Positions 9,060 through 20,962 of a DNA stretch of 64,000 bases are shown here, piece by piece (the stretch's first letter is position 1; every line of letters begins with the position of its first letter). Under the pieces are notes generated by a model. The model was not told the DNA's origin, did no database searches, and worked only from the letters and a program-made list of their open reading frames with translations. This stretch comes from Adineta ricciae (taxonomy: Eukaryota; Rotifera; Eurotatoria; Adinetida; Adinetidae). The stretch lies in contig CAJNOJ010000256.1 in the NCBI GenBank assembly GCA_905250025.1, positions 82,179-146,178 on the forward strand, read 5' to 3'. A program made the translations under genes and the position numbers.

Positions 9060-11758
9060 TTAAGCTATTTGTTGAGAAACATGGTTTATTAGCAGTTCGA
9101 GTTTGGTCTGATCTCCCTCAAGTAGTTCTAGAACTCGTTTTCGACCTTTGTTTGCTAATGTTTGCCACAGTGTCTTGTTCGAAGCACAACGCTTCTCCAG
9201 TATAACTATTGCTAAGACCGTTGTGATAATCATCTGTTGAGTACTGTTGTCTATCGTAAAAAATTGCGATGGAATGAAATCACTGAGCGATTTGTTAGTT
9301 AATTTCTTAATATCGTCGTCTGTTAATTTCCATAATCCATCGTACTGCTGTTTCTCAATGAAGCGTTCAATCAGCTGTTGTTCATCTGTTGGCCAATTTA
9401 CAGCGAGATCTCGATGATTAGTTGATAATGTTTCTTTCGTATCAATAGAAACAGATTTTTTTGTAAAAAACGACGAAGCAAAATTAGCAATTGGCTTGAA
9501 GATAGAACCAACATTCGTACTAGATTTCTTGTAAAACATTGCAGACTCCAACATCAAACAGTCAGCTTGCGCCGCCAACGAATCAAGACGTTCGCTTCTA
9601 GTCAACGCACATTGCACATTTGCACTCATCAAACTACGAACGGCATCAACATCAGTTTGCAATATGCCAAGCGTAGGAAACCCAGCTGAAGATCCATAGC
9701 CTCCCGGTTGATTGAGTAAGTTTTGGTATGTAGGCCCAGGCATAATTGATATTTCACGTAATTCCATATTTGTATTACTTTCCTTGTTGGCATCGAGCCG
9801 TTTCTCAACACCAATGAAAGCCGTGTATGGACAAAGTATACCGTATTTGGTGGAAAGATCAATTAGCAATTCCTTAGGTGTATCGTTCGAAGTATGTTGA
9901 AGCTTGCGAAGGATTGCTTTGGCAGCTAAACGTGTGATCGTTTGTGAACTGTTATTTGACATCGGCTGTTGAATCGAAACTATACTGATTGGATCTGAGT
10001 ATTCTTTCGATGATAGTTCAACTGTTGTTTTCTCATCAAAGGGTATGGATTCATCAAGCAGCGCATAAAACAGCATTCGATCACCGATGAAGACAGGAAA
10101 TGGACGTTCCGACAGACTGTGAAGCACTGTTTGGTTGGTTTTCCATTTGACGCTCATATTCGACAGACCCGAACGAAGAGCACGGGTCAGTTGCTCTGCT
10201 ACATGGATATCAACATTGGTGTTCGGTGGAATAAAAGTAGAATGACCGTTCGTTGCATGTGCCAAACCCTTAACAAGCGCACGACTCGGCTAAGAGAAAC
10301 AAAAGATCATTTTCGTAATGCATAGTAGACAAATCGACTGATAATCTTACCGAGTGACCAAGACCGAATGAGAAAATTCGTGTGTATTCAGCCATTGCTT
10401 TGCAAACATTCGTTACTTGATCAACATTTGACACTTCTCCATCGGTGAGTAGAAATATTTGTCTCATACGCCCTTCAGCTGGTTTATTTTCCGTAAGCCA
10501 AGTCAATGGTCTAAGTAATTCCGTTCCACCCAAATCAGCAGACATGTTTTTAATCAATGTTTCTGCCTGATCCATCGTTTTCTCATTATACTGCACCGAC
10601 ACCTGTGTATCGAAGAGCGGTATAAATGACGATCCAAAGCGAATAATGTTGAAATAACAATGAACCGGTAGACTTTTCAAGAAAAGTAACATCGCTTTAC
10701 GTGCAAGACCTATTTTGTTTTCATCTTGCATCGAGCCACTACAGTCGATTACAAATAGAAATTCATCAGTTGTGTTGTCCTTGTTCTGTCGACAATCCTG
10801 TTCATTGGGCATGAATGAAATCATCAGAGCGCTCTTTTCAGCAGCAGCGATTATACTTGTTTTCGTTTGTGATAATTCAACATCAATAATAATATCACGA
10901 CTAAAATGCAACACGCACTTTTTTTTAGAAAAGGAGATGTTTTCCTCGTAGATGGTAACTTACTCTAGTTGAACTGATTGTTGACTGAATTGAATAAGAA
11001 AATTGTCGGGATTGCTCATGTCTATTTTGATCGGATGCGATGGTGATGAAACACCACTGACGTTTTGAGCTAATCGATCCACACGACATTGTAAATCGAT
11101 GGCATAAGGAACTGATTCAGCGTATTGAGCTTGAGTTCCGCCTGGTGATGAAATACCTTTGTGTTCAGGAGAATAACGTGGTGCAATTGTAGTAGGAATG
11201 ACAAAACGAATGATTGGCTTTTCATTTCCATGCAAAAGATCAAGTTCGCTGACGTAACTAATAGTAATACGACATTTACTCTTTGGTTTCAGTCTACAAT
11301 GGAATTGAAGAAGGTCAATATGTAACGCGATGTCTCGAAAGATACGTACGCTCCTACACTAACAATGAATATATCCTTGGAAGCTTCATCTTGCTCAAGC
11401 AAGTAAGCACCATGACCTGAAGCCAATGCTTCTGAATACTCTTGTTGTGCTACTTTCTTTTCTTTCAGTTCGGCAATGATTTCACGTTCGTCATCTATGT
11501 GAGCCATGAACGCATAGATAGCAGCATTTTCTTCAACTGGAAAACTGAAAAACAAGAAAATGTAGATGTTATAATCTACTTGTTTTTCTATTACCAGTAG
11601 ACCGCTTCAATTGGCACGGATTCGTCATTTTGAAACAATTGAGTGATAGTGACATCAGCAGCGAACGAATTTATGTGAACATTGACGGAGACTTCTCTTA
11701 GAGGAACTAGTTCTTTCGAAATAGATGAAGAAGCGTTCTCCTTTTTAATGTAAAGCAT
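9060..11758 (-). CDS. VIT and von Willebrand factor A domain protein
   Basis: Five exons fit in phase: 11,758-11,595, 11,544-11,350, 11,293-10,964, 10,900-10,351 and 10,289-9,060, giving 822 residues. The VIT domain fills about residues 15-140, with the typical FPVEENAAIYAF and GHGAYLLEQD motifs. The vWA domain follows at about 275-440. Its metal site DCSGSM is at 282-287, so metal-dependent ligand binding looks possible. The C-terminal 380 residues are not assigned. The family (inter-alpha-trypsin-inhibitor heavy chain, PARP4, VWA5A) works in matrix or large-complex assembly. No signal peptide is seen at the chosen start, which argues for a cytoplasmic VWA5A-like role. The second allele begins at 22,033 and is cut at 20,963. 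Confidence 0.85.
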
Positions 11759-12440
11759 TGCTATACTTTTGACGTTGTGTTGTGTAATATTTAGTATCTA
11801 TCAGTCTTTTATAGGGTAGGTGAGAAACAGAAAATCGTATGAGTCAGCAAGGTAGCTGCGTGTCAAAGAAAAAAAAGTCGATGAATCATCGCAAACGTGT
11901 ATATTACCATGCGATTGTGCAAGTATAGGAAAAAATTACTCACATGCGACTGGGGATAGTTTTTATTAAAATAAGTCGCAATACCTGGCTGACTCAATAC
12001 TGATTCATCATACATTTGAGTAGTATTATCTGTTACAATTTTTATGAGAGATAAGTCGACGTTATATTGTTTTAATATTTACATCGTCCATCGTATCATA
12101 AATTATTCTTCTTCATAGTTTTCAACTTGTATATTTGTAAATCAACCATTCCGTACGTTTTACTCTATCAGTAAAATTGAATAGTCAGTTTTTATTTATT
12201 TTAAAATAATTTATATGAAAGAGTGTGCACTCTTCATTTTTTTTCTGATTCAATGACAACCAAACACTTTCGTTTATTTCACAATGACACGATCAGAAGC
12301 AATTGTGTACACCCACTACTATGCGACTGTCGCGATGTGTTCGATTGTTGGCAGGGTAGAATAGATGCACAACAAAAGAGAATGTTGCTGACGTAACAAA
12401 TTACTGTTTACATATACACCTATACTCTATTGAAAAGTAG
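11759..12440. other. Intergenic between divergent genes
   Basis: No coding frame. It separates the leftward VIT gene from the rightward surface protein gene, so it should hold both promoters. It is repeated at 22,034-22,715 with small indels. No clear TATA box. Confidence 0.5.
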
Positions 12441-12546
12441 AAAGAGCGATGAAAGTAGCTTACTTGTTGATCAGAAGTACTCTAGCTCAATTGTTAGTAG
12501 TAGTCATTTACTCTTTCACTCGCAAAAGATTGTCACTATTCATCAG

Positions 12547-13700
12547 ATGTCCGTGTCGAATTCTGTACCGCATCGCTTTGCTGTGCATAGAAGGGTAGGG
12601 CAATGGTAGATTGAACAATTCTAGCATTTACTATCGCTCTAATTTAGATCCCAAACGCAACCTATATTCACACACGCCCAAGGATAGTGTCAGTTTCTCA
12701 GCCACTACAACCACCACTAACGAGTATAGCTTATATTAACATACTTCCAAGATCGGTACCAATTGTTCGCTCGCCACCAGTACTCGAAACTCCGACACAG
12801 TCAGCACCAGAACTTTCTGTTTCGCCTACACTCTCCACATCAAAAGAAGCATTCGTTGTCAAGGACGGCCTATCAGAAACCGATCCATTTTGGACACGAT
12901 GCTATGCGAAGTAAGCCATTTTTGTTTAGCAGCATCAAAGAAAATCTCTTGGCGTGTTTCAGATGCGGACTTTTTTGTTGCACGCCATGGTGTTGGGCTA
13001 TTTCAGCGGTAATCTTAGGTGGCGCCATTGGAGCGATCATATTTTTTGCACTACGAAACAGTAAGCTAAAGATAAAAATACCTTGTAATTGCTCTATATG
13101 TGTGATTATAATTAGCCGCTGCGATAACAACCGGAACAACAACAACAACCATCAGCACAACGACTATCTATGTGCCAAGTGGTAAGTTCTTTCGCAAGAA
13201 AAAGAAGGAAATTCACTTAAAATTTTTATCTAGCGATATTGAACAATACATGCACATCGATAGTCAGTAATTCACCTACTGTTCTAGTGTACCTAACAAA
13301 CTCAACGTCGTTCTCCTACACGTTCTATCAATATACATATGTCGCTGCATCGACGACGACAACTATGATGTTAGCTATGCGTCAAGATCCTAGTTACTGG
13401 TGTCTCGATGATATTTCTGTAACCTACAATGGTGTACAAATGTGGCAAAATGGCGGTTTTGAATTGAGTCCGTTAACAACATATTATACTTATTGTAATC
13501 CAAACGGGGCAGCTTCTAGCGGTAATATATCACCATCATGTCCCAATTCTGGAAGCTATAGTTTTAAAGATGGTTCAGTAACATATTCCGATTATATCAG
13601 TCAATCGTTTTCCACGGTAGTTGGTGGAACGTACAATATCAGTTTTTGGCTATCGAACTTAGGTGCTCCTACGAATAGTTTTATTATCATCATCGGTTAA
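12547..13700 (+). CDS. Single-pass surface protein with Thr-rich stalk
   Basis: Five exons join in phase over short GT-AG introns (12,547-12,594, 12,648-12,910, 12,963-13,060, 13,116-13,181, 13,234-13,700; 313 residues). The start is the first in-frame ATG present in both alleles; the frame is open further upstream, so an earlier exon is possible. Residues 1-105 are Ser/Pro-rich and cytoplasmic by position. A Cys-Trp-rich turn leads into one membrane helix (AISAVILGGAIGAIIFFAL), then a Thr-rich stalk and about 150 extracellular residues with WCLDDISV and NISFWLSN motifs, like jelly-roll carbohydrate-binding domains. After the stop, another frame continues plausibly (NGQFSNVTAI), so a shared frameshift may have shortened the end. 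Second allele at 22,825. Confidence 0.7.
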
Positions 13701-13801
13701 TGGACAGTTCTCGAATGTGACTGCTATAGAAGCAAATATACTCGATGATGAAACACAATATTTATGATTCTTGTTTTATTGTTTGAATATTTTGAAAAAT
13801 A

Positions 13802-15430
13802 CTACTGAAATATAACTCGAAATTTGATTGTGTGTCGCACGTCACGTAGTCTTTCCTGAATGGTTGCTATCGTAACCAACGGGTGCTCCATTTCTTCTTT
13901 TACTCGTAGCACGATCGTATTCAATTGTCGACAACAATGCATTAATCGTTGCCATTGTTGCCAATCTAGCAATTGTACTGTTTCGGCTTCATTAACCACT
14001 AATTCAACATGTCGAAGATTGCACATATTGCTAATCAGCTCAATTAGCGTTCTCCACAAGCACGACTGATAAGGTTGTCGGCAACTGTCTGAATTTGGAT
14101 TTGTATAATGATCAATTTCAAGTAAAAAACGTTTGATTGTAACGTTTCGTATGTCTCCTGTAAGGTTTGGAAGATTACAACCATGTTTACATTTTGACTG
14201 AGTGCAATGTATTTCAAATTTTTCTACCGTGTTTGAAACGTGTCCGAAAATGTAATGGAATGCATACAAATTGACTCCACAGGTGTACCGAAGTGACAGG
14301 CGACTTAGATCAGGAAAAAAGACATTCCATTGTTCGATTTCTTTTATTGACTCGAGGTTGTCCAGTGTTAGTGAAAGAACATTTGGGAGCATCACCAAAG
14401 TGTTCGATATTTGCGTTATTGGAAACTGACTCGTATCAAAATGTACGGATGCGATTTGTTTTGACTTGAGCTGCCGAAAAATCGTGTTAATAAAACTCGT
14501 CGAAGGATTCGATAACTGTACTTTCATGTTGATTTCCGACAGTGTCAAAAGAATACTATCGTGGGAAGTGTTAATCATATCGTTGAGTGTTAAATATTGA
14601 CAAATTTCCAAAACGACATCCCAACGGAGATCACGTTGCTCGCGAAGATCAAATGCCTACAAACGAAATAGAAAACGGAGTATGTATTAAAGTAGTGGAA
14701 AAGCTTTTTTTCTTTTGACCCACCAAGTCTTGCTCGTTCTTGTCAAATTCATCTTTGAAATCGAACAATTTGCGATATAAAATTCCACGAAGCACGGTAT
14801 AATCGGTTCTTATTACTATATCATGTTCAATCATTTCTTCGAATACATATTGTGACTCTCGATACCAATGTTGATTTGATGCTAGCCGTCGTTTAATACC
14901 AATAAACATGGGACATCGTTCCATAGAAAAATCAGGCAACAATTCCGTCGAAAAGATCTCTTTCCACACTTGTACCAACCTATTTCAAGTACTATAATCA
15001 CGATCAAACAATTCTTAATGAATATTTACTTTTTGCGATTGCCTTCGATAGTGATATCCCAAGGCCATACGAGATAATTTTCCAATAAGTAATCAATGAT
15101 AGTCTCTGCGCAGAAGACTTTTTTGCAAATCATATTGATCGAGTCGTTTTTGTCATGGTGAATGTAGACTAGTACTGGACGACGCTAAAAAGGAAGAAAA
15201 CTGTTTTCTTAAGTGTGATAACTAGACAAACAGACGTCTTTTATTTCAAGTGGACTGAACGCTGCGTCACAAGTATCTTGTAGAGAGCCTGCAAAGAACT
15301 CTGGTCTGCAATTGTAACGTCTATAAAAACATGAAGCAAATGACTCAATAGCATTAGCGTCGTTTTGGTATTGTGTTGGAACTGGAATAAACACAAGCAA
15401 ACTTTTATTTCTTAAATAAGGAGTAGACAT
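13802..15430 (-). CDS. UAS-domain protein with F-box/LRR-like C-terminus
   Basis: Four exons with matching phases. The first 160 or so residues match the UAS thioredoxin-like domain of FAF1/UBXD proteins: a GSLQDTCDAAF entry helix, then RRPVLVYIHHD and VFCAETIIDYL, then WPWDITIEGNR. The segment CPMFIGIKRRL follows. The family's C-terminal UBX domain is absent. Instead a region opening DVVLEICQYLTLNDM, like an F-box, is followed by about 240 residues of LRR-like strands (LPNVLSLTLDNL). UAS domains bind fatty acids or ubiquitin-pathway partners in FAF1 relatives; an F-box would link to SCF ligase. The fusion is unusual. ATG at 15,430 is chosen because sequence upstream is frameshifted and loses a splice donor in the second allele (24,053-25,851). 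Confidence 0.7.
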
Positions 15431-15903
15431 CAATATACTTGGACTAAGATTATCAAAAAGAATTTCATCGACATTAACATCATCACTCGTCGTTGTATCA
15501 TCATCCTATGGAATTACAGTAAGACAGATATGTACGTAGTTATCTTACATTCATAGGAACACTACCATTGCGCTTGTTTCTTAGAAGAAAATGTTGGAAA
15601 TTTCAACCGTCGCTGTAATATAGTGTATGTTCCTCATATAGTGGGTTTTTTCCTTAGAAAAGTTAACATTATTTTTTATGCCTTTTGCGTTTTCTTTTAC
15701 CGTCTGTCGCTATCCACACGCGTAAATGTGTTTTTTTTCTCCCGAGTACTCTACGGCTTTCTTCCTACGCGTGAAGTGCTATTATCATTCATCGTGGTTT
15801 GCTTCTCAATACCTTTTACTGAACACATCATGTTTAAATTCCAACCAACACCCTATATGATCTTCTTTGTTATGATTCTGAATAAATTAAGATTTAATTT
15901 TAT

Positions 15904-17194
15904 TCATTCTTGAGACAGAGAAGCTATGCGAATGAAACGCCGTACAAGCGGTTCATTTTTCAAACTACGTCGCTCAGTATTGTCTAAATTCTTTCGATAG
16001 ATTTTGTATCGAATGTGTTGCCGTTCTCTCCAAGTTACGTCCATGCGAAAAAGATACTTCAATACGTCGAGCACGACGATAAAACCAGCAGCGATTGAAA
16101 TGATGAGAATAGTAATGAATGTAAAACTTTTAGTAACATATTGACGGACGATCACATGTGTTTCAATTGTTTCGCAATGCCGCCCAGAAATACCCGAAAA
16201 ACATTCACATTTGTAATCAAGTAACAATGGCCGACAAACACCGTTATCCATACATGTAATATTTGTACAATAGTTAATCGCGTTTTGACAGTGATCACCT
16301 GTGTATCCTTGACTACAGTTACAGAAGAAACTTGTCAAATTCATTTCGATGCATTTACCTAAATTAGAGAATGAGATATTCGATAATTTGTCATCAAAAC
16401 AGACTGTTGTAAAGACAAGTATCTGGTCTACAGATTTGATAATCGTATTCACAATTGCTGCCATTAAAGTTTGATAAACAACGACAGGAATATCCACCTG
16501 TCAGACTGGAATTTTCGATACATGTTCCATTATTCTCGCAAGGTTGAGTATTGCATAAATTCACTGATATATTGCAAAAACTTCCGACATAACTTGAGTT
16601 ACACTGAGGAGGAGCGAACGGGATAGGTGGTAATATACCTGTTGAATATAGATTACATGGATCACCGTTAATTATTACTTTCACCTACTTAAATACGTGG
16701 TTGTCGACGCAGGTGAAGTACTTGAAGCTATAGAACAAAAGGATATTTGATTCACTTGCGATATAAAAATTACCTGAAACAGACGAAGATGAACATCCAG
16801 TTGACGAAGTTAAATATGCTACAATCGTAGAATCCATCTCAAGCAACCATACATTGCTGACCCATTTCCACCATCCAAAATATTGATTTTTTTGATAAAT
16901 GATTCTGTTCCAATACGCCAGTTGTATAACATTTGATGTCGATGTAAGTGCTTGTCCATTCATCTCGACTTTCCCATTGAGACGAATACCCCATTTGTCA
17001 TTATTTTTATCAATAATAACATTATTAGTTCCAACGAGAACAACCGCACCATTACAGGATTCTCCATTTACTGAACGGACAAAGGATTCACTAATACTAA
17101 TCTGTATTATAAATGCATATACAAGCTTACCAAGAAGATCTCCACGAAAATAGAGATAGACAATAACGAGTAACTTGGTGTAGGAAGTTGACAT
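15904..17194 (-). CDS. Type I membrane protein with three EGF domains
   Basis: Start ATG at 17,194, with a signal peptide (LLVIVYLYF core) and several short introns that keep phase. About 110 residues of unassigned ectodomain (motifs CNGAVVLVGTNN, WKWVSNVW) lead to a Ser/Thr linker. Three EGF units follow, each with six cysteines: starting CNTQPCENNGTC, CRPDTCLYNSKC and CTNITCMDNGVC. A membrane helix (ITILIISIAAGFIVVLDVL) is followed by a basic tail of about 55 residues. Likely a surface adhesion or signalling protein. The exon encoding EGF2 is interrupted by a 46-base intron inside the cysteine pattern. The second allele (26,312-27,617) has a two-base deletion that changes the last residues. 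Confidence 0.8.
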
Positions 17195-17590
17195 TGATCG
17201 GAATTGAGATTTTTTGAATGGAACGAGAGAATGAATATTATGAGCTTCTCTCCGTGAATGCACTCTAATCAAAGGTTGATTGAACATTGTCAGGACTCTG
17301 CACTCATAGCATGTAGAGGTACGATGTTTGTTGACATGATCTTTTCAAACGAGAAGTTATGGTTTTTCCTTATTCAATGAATAAATATTACGGCAACAGA
17401 AGTTTTCATTCTTTTTATTCTATACGCGTAGAAAACAATCTATAGTTAAATATTAGCGAGCACGTGAACAAACAAATCTCGTTGCTTGCACAAACTTATT
17501 CAATAGTTTATTTTTCGCAACAATAATCACAGAATTAACAAACCAATAGGTAATATACGGACATCGGAGATTTAGGTTGTAATTAATCGT
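17195..17590. other. Intergenic
   Basis: Upstream region of the EGF gene; no gene seen. Repeated near 27,618-27,950, where part of the stretch around 17,490-17,540 is missing. Confidence 0.4.
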
Positions 17591-17599
17591 TTCAATTAG

Positions 17600-18215
17600 C
17601 TCAGCAATTGATAGTCGTCAGAAATGTAGTTTCCCCTCTTTTGATAGAACTCGACAAGAGTGATTTCACAGAACGCTATCTTCAAGACGAGCTAAATCGC
17701 TATTGTTCAAGTCAAGAAAATCAGCCTATTGACTGTATTGACATTTAACATTACACGAGAAGATTTATAGTACGAAATACCAATATGTTACAGCTAAGAT
17801 CCCGGTTCAACAAGTACTAGACATTGCTGAAACCAATGCCCATTTACCAATGGTTGATGCCTGTCGGAAATGCATCTCGTTCATATGTGAAAGTTATGGA
17901 CGATACAAACATGACAAAACGAAACTCGAAGTCCTCAACATTATGTTCGTGCTGTGACCAACAAAAAGAAATAATGATAAGAGAAATAAGCGTATGTAGA
18001 AGAAATAACGATTGAATTATGTAATTATTCGGGTATTCAGACCACTAGCAATGCCAATTTCGTTGAGTTGACCTCGTATTCAATGTGTATGTATGCTTAT
18101 CGATTGTACATACGCTTTCTTGTTTTGTTAACATTGCATATGCACGAAATCCAACGATTACCAAAAAACACTTGAAAAAGGTATAAGATCTCATGTTTGT
18201 TCTTCAACAAACTAA
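17600..18215 (+). pseudogene. Decayed gene, family unknown
   Basis: Several conserved coding pieces (LLIELDKSDF, YLQDELNRYCSSQENQP, IYQWLMPV, KRNSKSSTLCSCC) follow each other but are split by stops and frame changes. The homologous stretch 27,960-28,575 keeps the same pieces with different breaks. That pattern is what a gene leaves after losing function. I do not recognise the parent family. Confidence 0.45.
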
Positions 18216-18768
18216 GCGATAGAAACATCACTTTTTTCCCATAACTACTTGAATAGGTTGCCATGCGCACAGATATATATCATACAGCATATTATTTCAG
18301 CCCCTTACATAGTGTCACTAGATCAGGTTGCCATTTCTAGAAGACGATGATGAATTAATGCAAAAGAATGAAAATGCAGCAACATTTGATTTCAAACTGA
18401 TTGGATGAGACAAAAGAATCGAGCAGTATTCTTACAAATATTCTGATAAAAGCATTGCATTGAGGAATAGATTTAATCCAAGAGAAAAACAATAATTGAG
18501 AGCTACTTTTATATCAACCGTGCTAAATTGCAATTAATTATAAAAATATTCTTGGGATTGACTATACATTACAAGGCATATGTTCGAGCGTTTTTGTCAC
18601 TCACGATTGGTTCCTTTATAACTCGATCATAGAATGGCCAGAACTTGATCTACGTATAGATTTTCAACAAACAGCTAAATTTCTCTTTAAAATATTACAC
18701 GCACTTTGGGACTTGGCTAATCAAACTATCCTGAGCAATTTAAATTAAATCAATATGTTAGCGCAACC
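18216..18768. other. Intergenic with 70 bp haplotype indel
   Basis: No gene. Compared with the second allele it carries 70 extra bases bounded by a 10-base direct repeat (aggttgccat at 18,255 and 18,325). Around 18,500 the alleles differ by a further insertion of over 150 bases in the second. Confidence 0.5.
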
Positions 18769-19215
18769 ATGATATCTCTGATGCTGTTTGAAACATCCGT
18801 TGATAAATTTGTTCGTCAGCTCCTCTCATTAATAACAAGCAATTTTCTTCTTCTACTCGACATTGTACGATCATCAACGCATAGTAATACGCTCTTTACA
18901 GCTCTACAAACAAACTACTATCTGGAATACGACTTTAATAAAACGTCTCATCGTAGAGAGTTCCTACAATATTCCAGATGTTCTTGCAAAACATCAGAAA
19001 AATGCATTACACAACATATAATCTCTAACAATGCGAATTTACCGTTCTTAATGACTATGCCGGGCCTTTACCATGGATGTTACAATGTGGAAGTGCTTCT
19101 TCGACCGTCCCTCGAATGTTTCTATAATCAAGGATGCAGGCAACACCTGCAATCATACTTGAACTCTTCTCTTCTCACTAGTGTTCCATCTCTCAATGCA
19201 TCAGCCTTATCGTAG
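18769..19215 (+). pseudogene. Relic of a multigene surface-protein family
   Basis: A 148-codon frame with a Cys-rich core: YYLEYDFNKTSHRR, CSCKTSEKC, GCYNVEVLLRP, LECFYNQGC. From memory the LECFYNQ-C motif is typical of a large bdelloid membrane-protein family of unknown role, usually over 400 residues with further segments on both sides. Only this middle part is seen, with no matching downstream helix, so it is probably a fragment. The second allele at 29,176-29,640 keeps a similar open frame. Confidence 0.4.
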
Positions 19216-20360
19216 AACAAGTGCTCAGTTAACTCAACTATCGAACAATTCTTTCACGCGCTTTCCATTGATTAATGGAACGTGATGAAGAAATAGAACA
19301 GTTATTGTAATTCCTGTCAGCCTATCGAATGCATCTATATTCATGAAGCAAAACGTGGTATAGACTATATTACAACAACATTGTTTAGTCTTGCAGGTAG
19401 GACGATAACTGTGCTGAAAACCACTGTAAGAGTACTTGTCAGGGTTGTTGTATGGATTTTTGAGAAATGTCGACGACGGGTGCATCCGTGAATATCAACT
19501 GATCGTCACAAGTGCCCTTACAGAGAGTGAATCGACTTGCTTCGCTTCGCTTCTTAACCAGTAATAAAAATCAGTTTCAAATGGATCACGCTTTTTAATT
19601 GGTTCATTAGTAGATTTGTCTGGAAGTGTACATTTCAAGTGACTCGTTGACCAAAACCTCAGTCAGTTGCTGATTGCCGTGCTGAAAAGGCACATGGATA
19701 CTGCCTATTTTTGGTATAGGTGCACCTAAATAATCAGTATCTATTAATTTATAAGTGTTTTCAACCTTACGCTCTAATCATTCCCAGTGAACTGTGTATT
19801 TTAGCGGACTTACCGAGATAATATTATTGGCAATTCTTTTACATTTGTGGTAAAAAAAGTCTATCTCTTAAAAATTTGATGAAAAAGCGAGACGTTGCTT
19901 TCTACTTCAGTTCGTCTCGTTTTAGGTTCTGATATCCAACGTATTTAGCCATAATGCGGACAATAAACATTTACAAATACTGGACTATTTCTATGAAGAG
20001 TTGCAAACACGTCATACATTGTTTATGCTTAACAGATCTAGATTTTGAAAATCAGAAGAAATAACCTTCACATTGACGAAGTACATGTCAGTATAAAACA
20101 AAAAACATGATTAGAAGCAAATGTTCCTGAGCGCAGGTCATCTTAGCACAGTGTGTTTATTGTGCATGAAAAAAATGGATAAAAGTGATTAAAGCAAACA
20201 GAAAAAAGCTCTTTGTTTTGAGAGCTTTCTTTCATTAGCTGCGAAAGAAATCAAAGTGAAAATTCTGTTGTTGATACTCGAAAATTAAATATTTTCATAA
20301 TACGCAAATCGAACGCACTTTTTTTCACTAGAATACTTACAGGTAAGATTGATTCACCAA
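19216..20360. other. Intergenic
   Basis: No supported gene. Roughly 750 bases at 19,300-19,980 are absent or shortened in the second allele (compare 29,640-29,720), so the haplotypes differ by a large indel here. Confidence 0.45.
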
Positions 20361-20364
20361 CGCG

Positions 20365-20371
20365 TATAAAC
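20365..20371 (+). promoter_or_regulatory. TATA-like box, mucin-stalk protein, allele 1
   Basis: TATAAAC, 75 bases before the ATG at 20,440, in the same place as the stronger TATAAAAA of the other allele at 30,095. Confidence 0.45.
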
Positions 20372-20439
20372 AGACGAGCATACAAGTCAGTTTTCATTTC
20401 ATATTGTTTCAATCGAAACAACAGTTATATACTAATACT

Positions 20440-20961
20440 ATGGTACAAACTGCGTGTCTCGCGTTGTTCCTATTGTGCATGTCATACGGCATAATCGATG
20501 GAACACATTTTCGTGGTGGTATTATTTCATGGTACGTCTCATTCACTATTGTCTTATTACCATCCGTTTGTTATTTCTTTTCCTTTTAGGCGTCCGTTGA
20601 ATAGTACACCATCGGGTAGTAATGCGGATATTCTCATACATCAACGATACTTTTTTGATCGACAAGCGGGCTATTTTGGTGGTCCACCTTATTGTACGGA
20701 GGCATATGTCACTGCTCAAACAACTATTCCAGTCGGTGGTACGATGAGCTGTATGGCAAATTGCTCAAGTTCTACTTATTCCGGACTTTCGATTGCTGTG
20801 CAAACTACAGATTGTAACACGCTTCCAATTATTTCATCATGGGGTGGTGAACGTTACGATTTAGTATCATTGCCATTGACAACATCGATTGCAATGGGCT
20901 TTGCCGGAAGTGCATGGTTGACTGCTCTGTATGGCGGTGGTTCTGGTTGGTCAGTTGTTAA
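20440..20961 (+). CDS. Mucin-stalk surface protein, N-terminal part, allele 1
   Basis: Signal peptide (ACLALFLLCMSYGII), then HFRGGIISW, a short intron from 20,532 to about 20,589, then RPLNSTPSG and a Cys-rich ectodomain, cut by the N at 20,962. Its last 279 bases (20,683-20,961) are identical to 31,250-31,528, where the gene continues to 33,524. So this piece and that one belong to the same haplotype, and the block between them is the other allele. Confidence 0.8.
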
Positions 20962-20962
20962 N
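20962..20962. other. Single-N scaffold join
   Basis: Joins the end of allele 1 of the mucin-stalk gene to a second copy of sequence that begins at 10,686. Confidence 0.95.
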
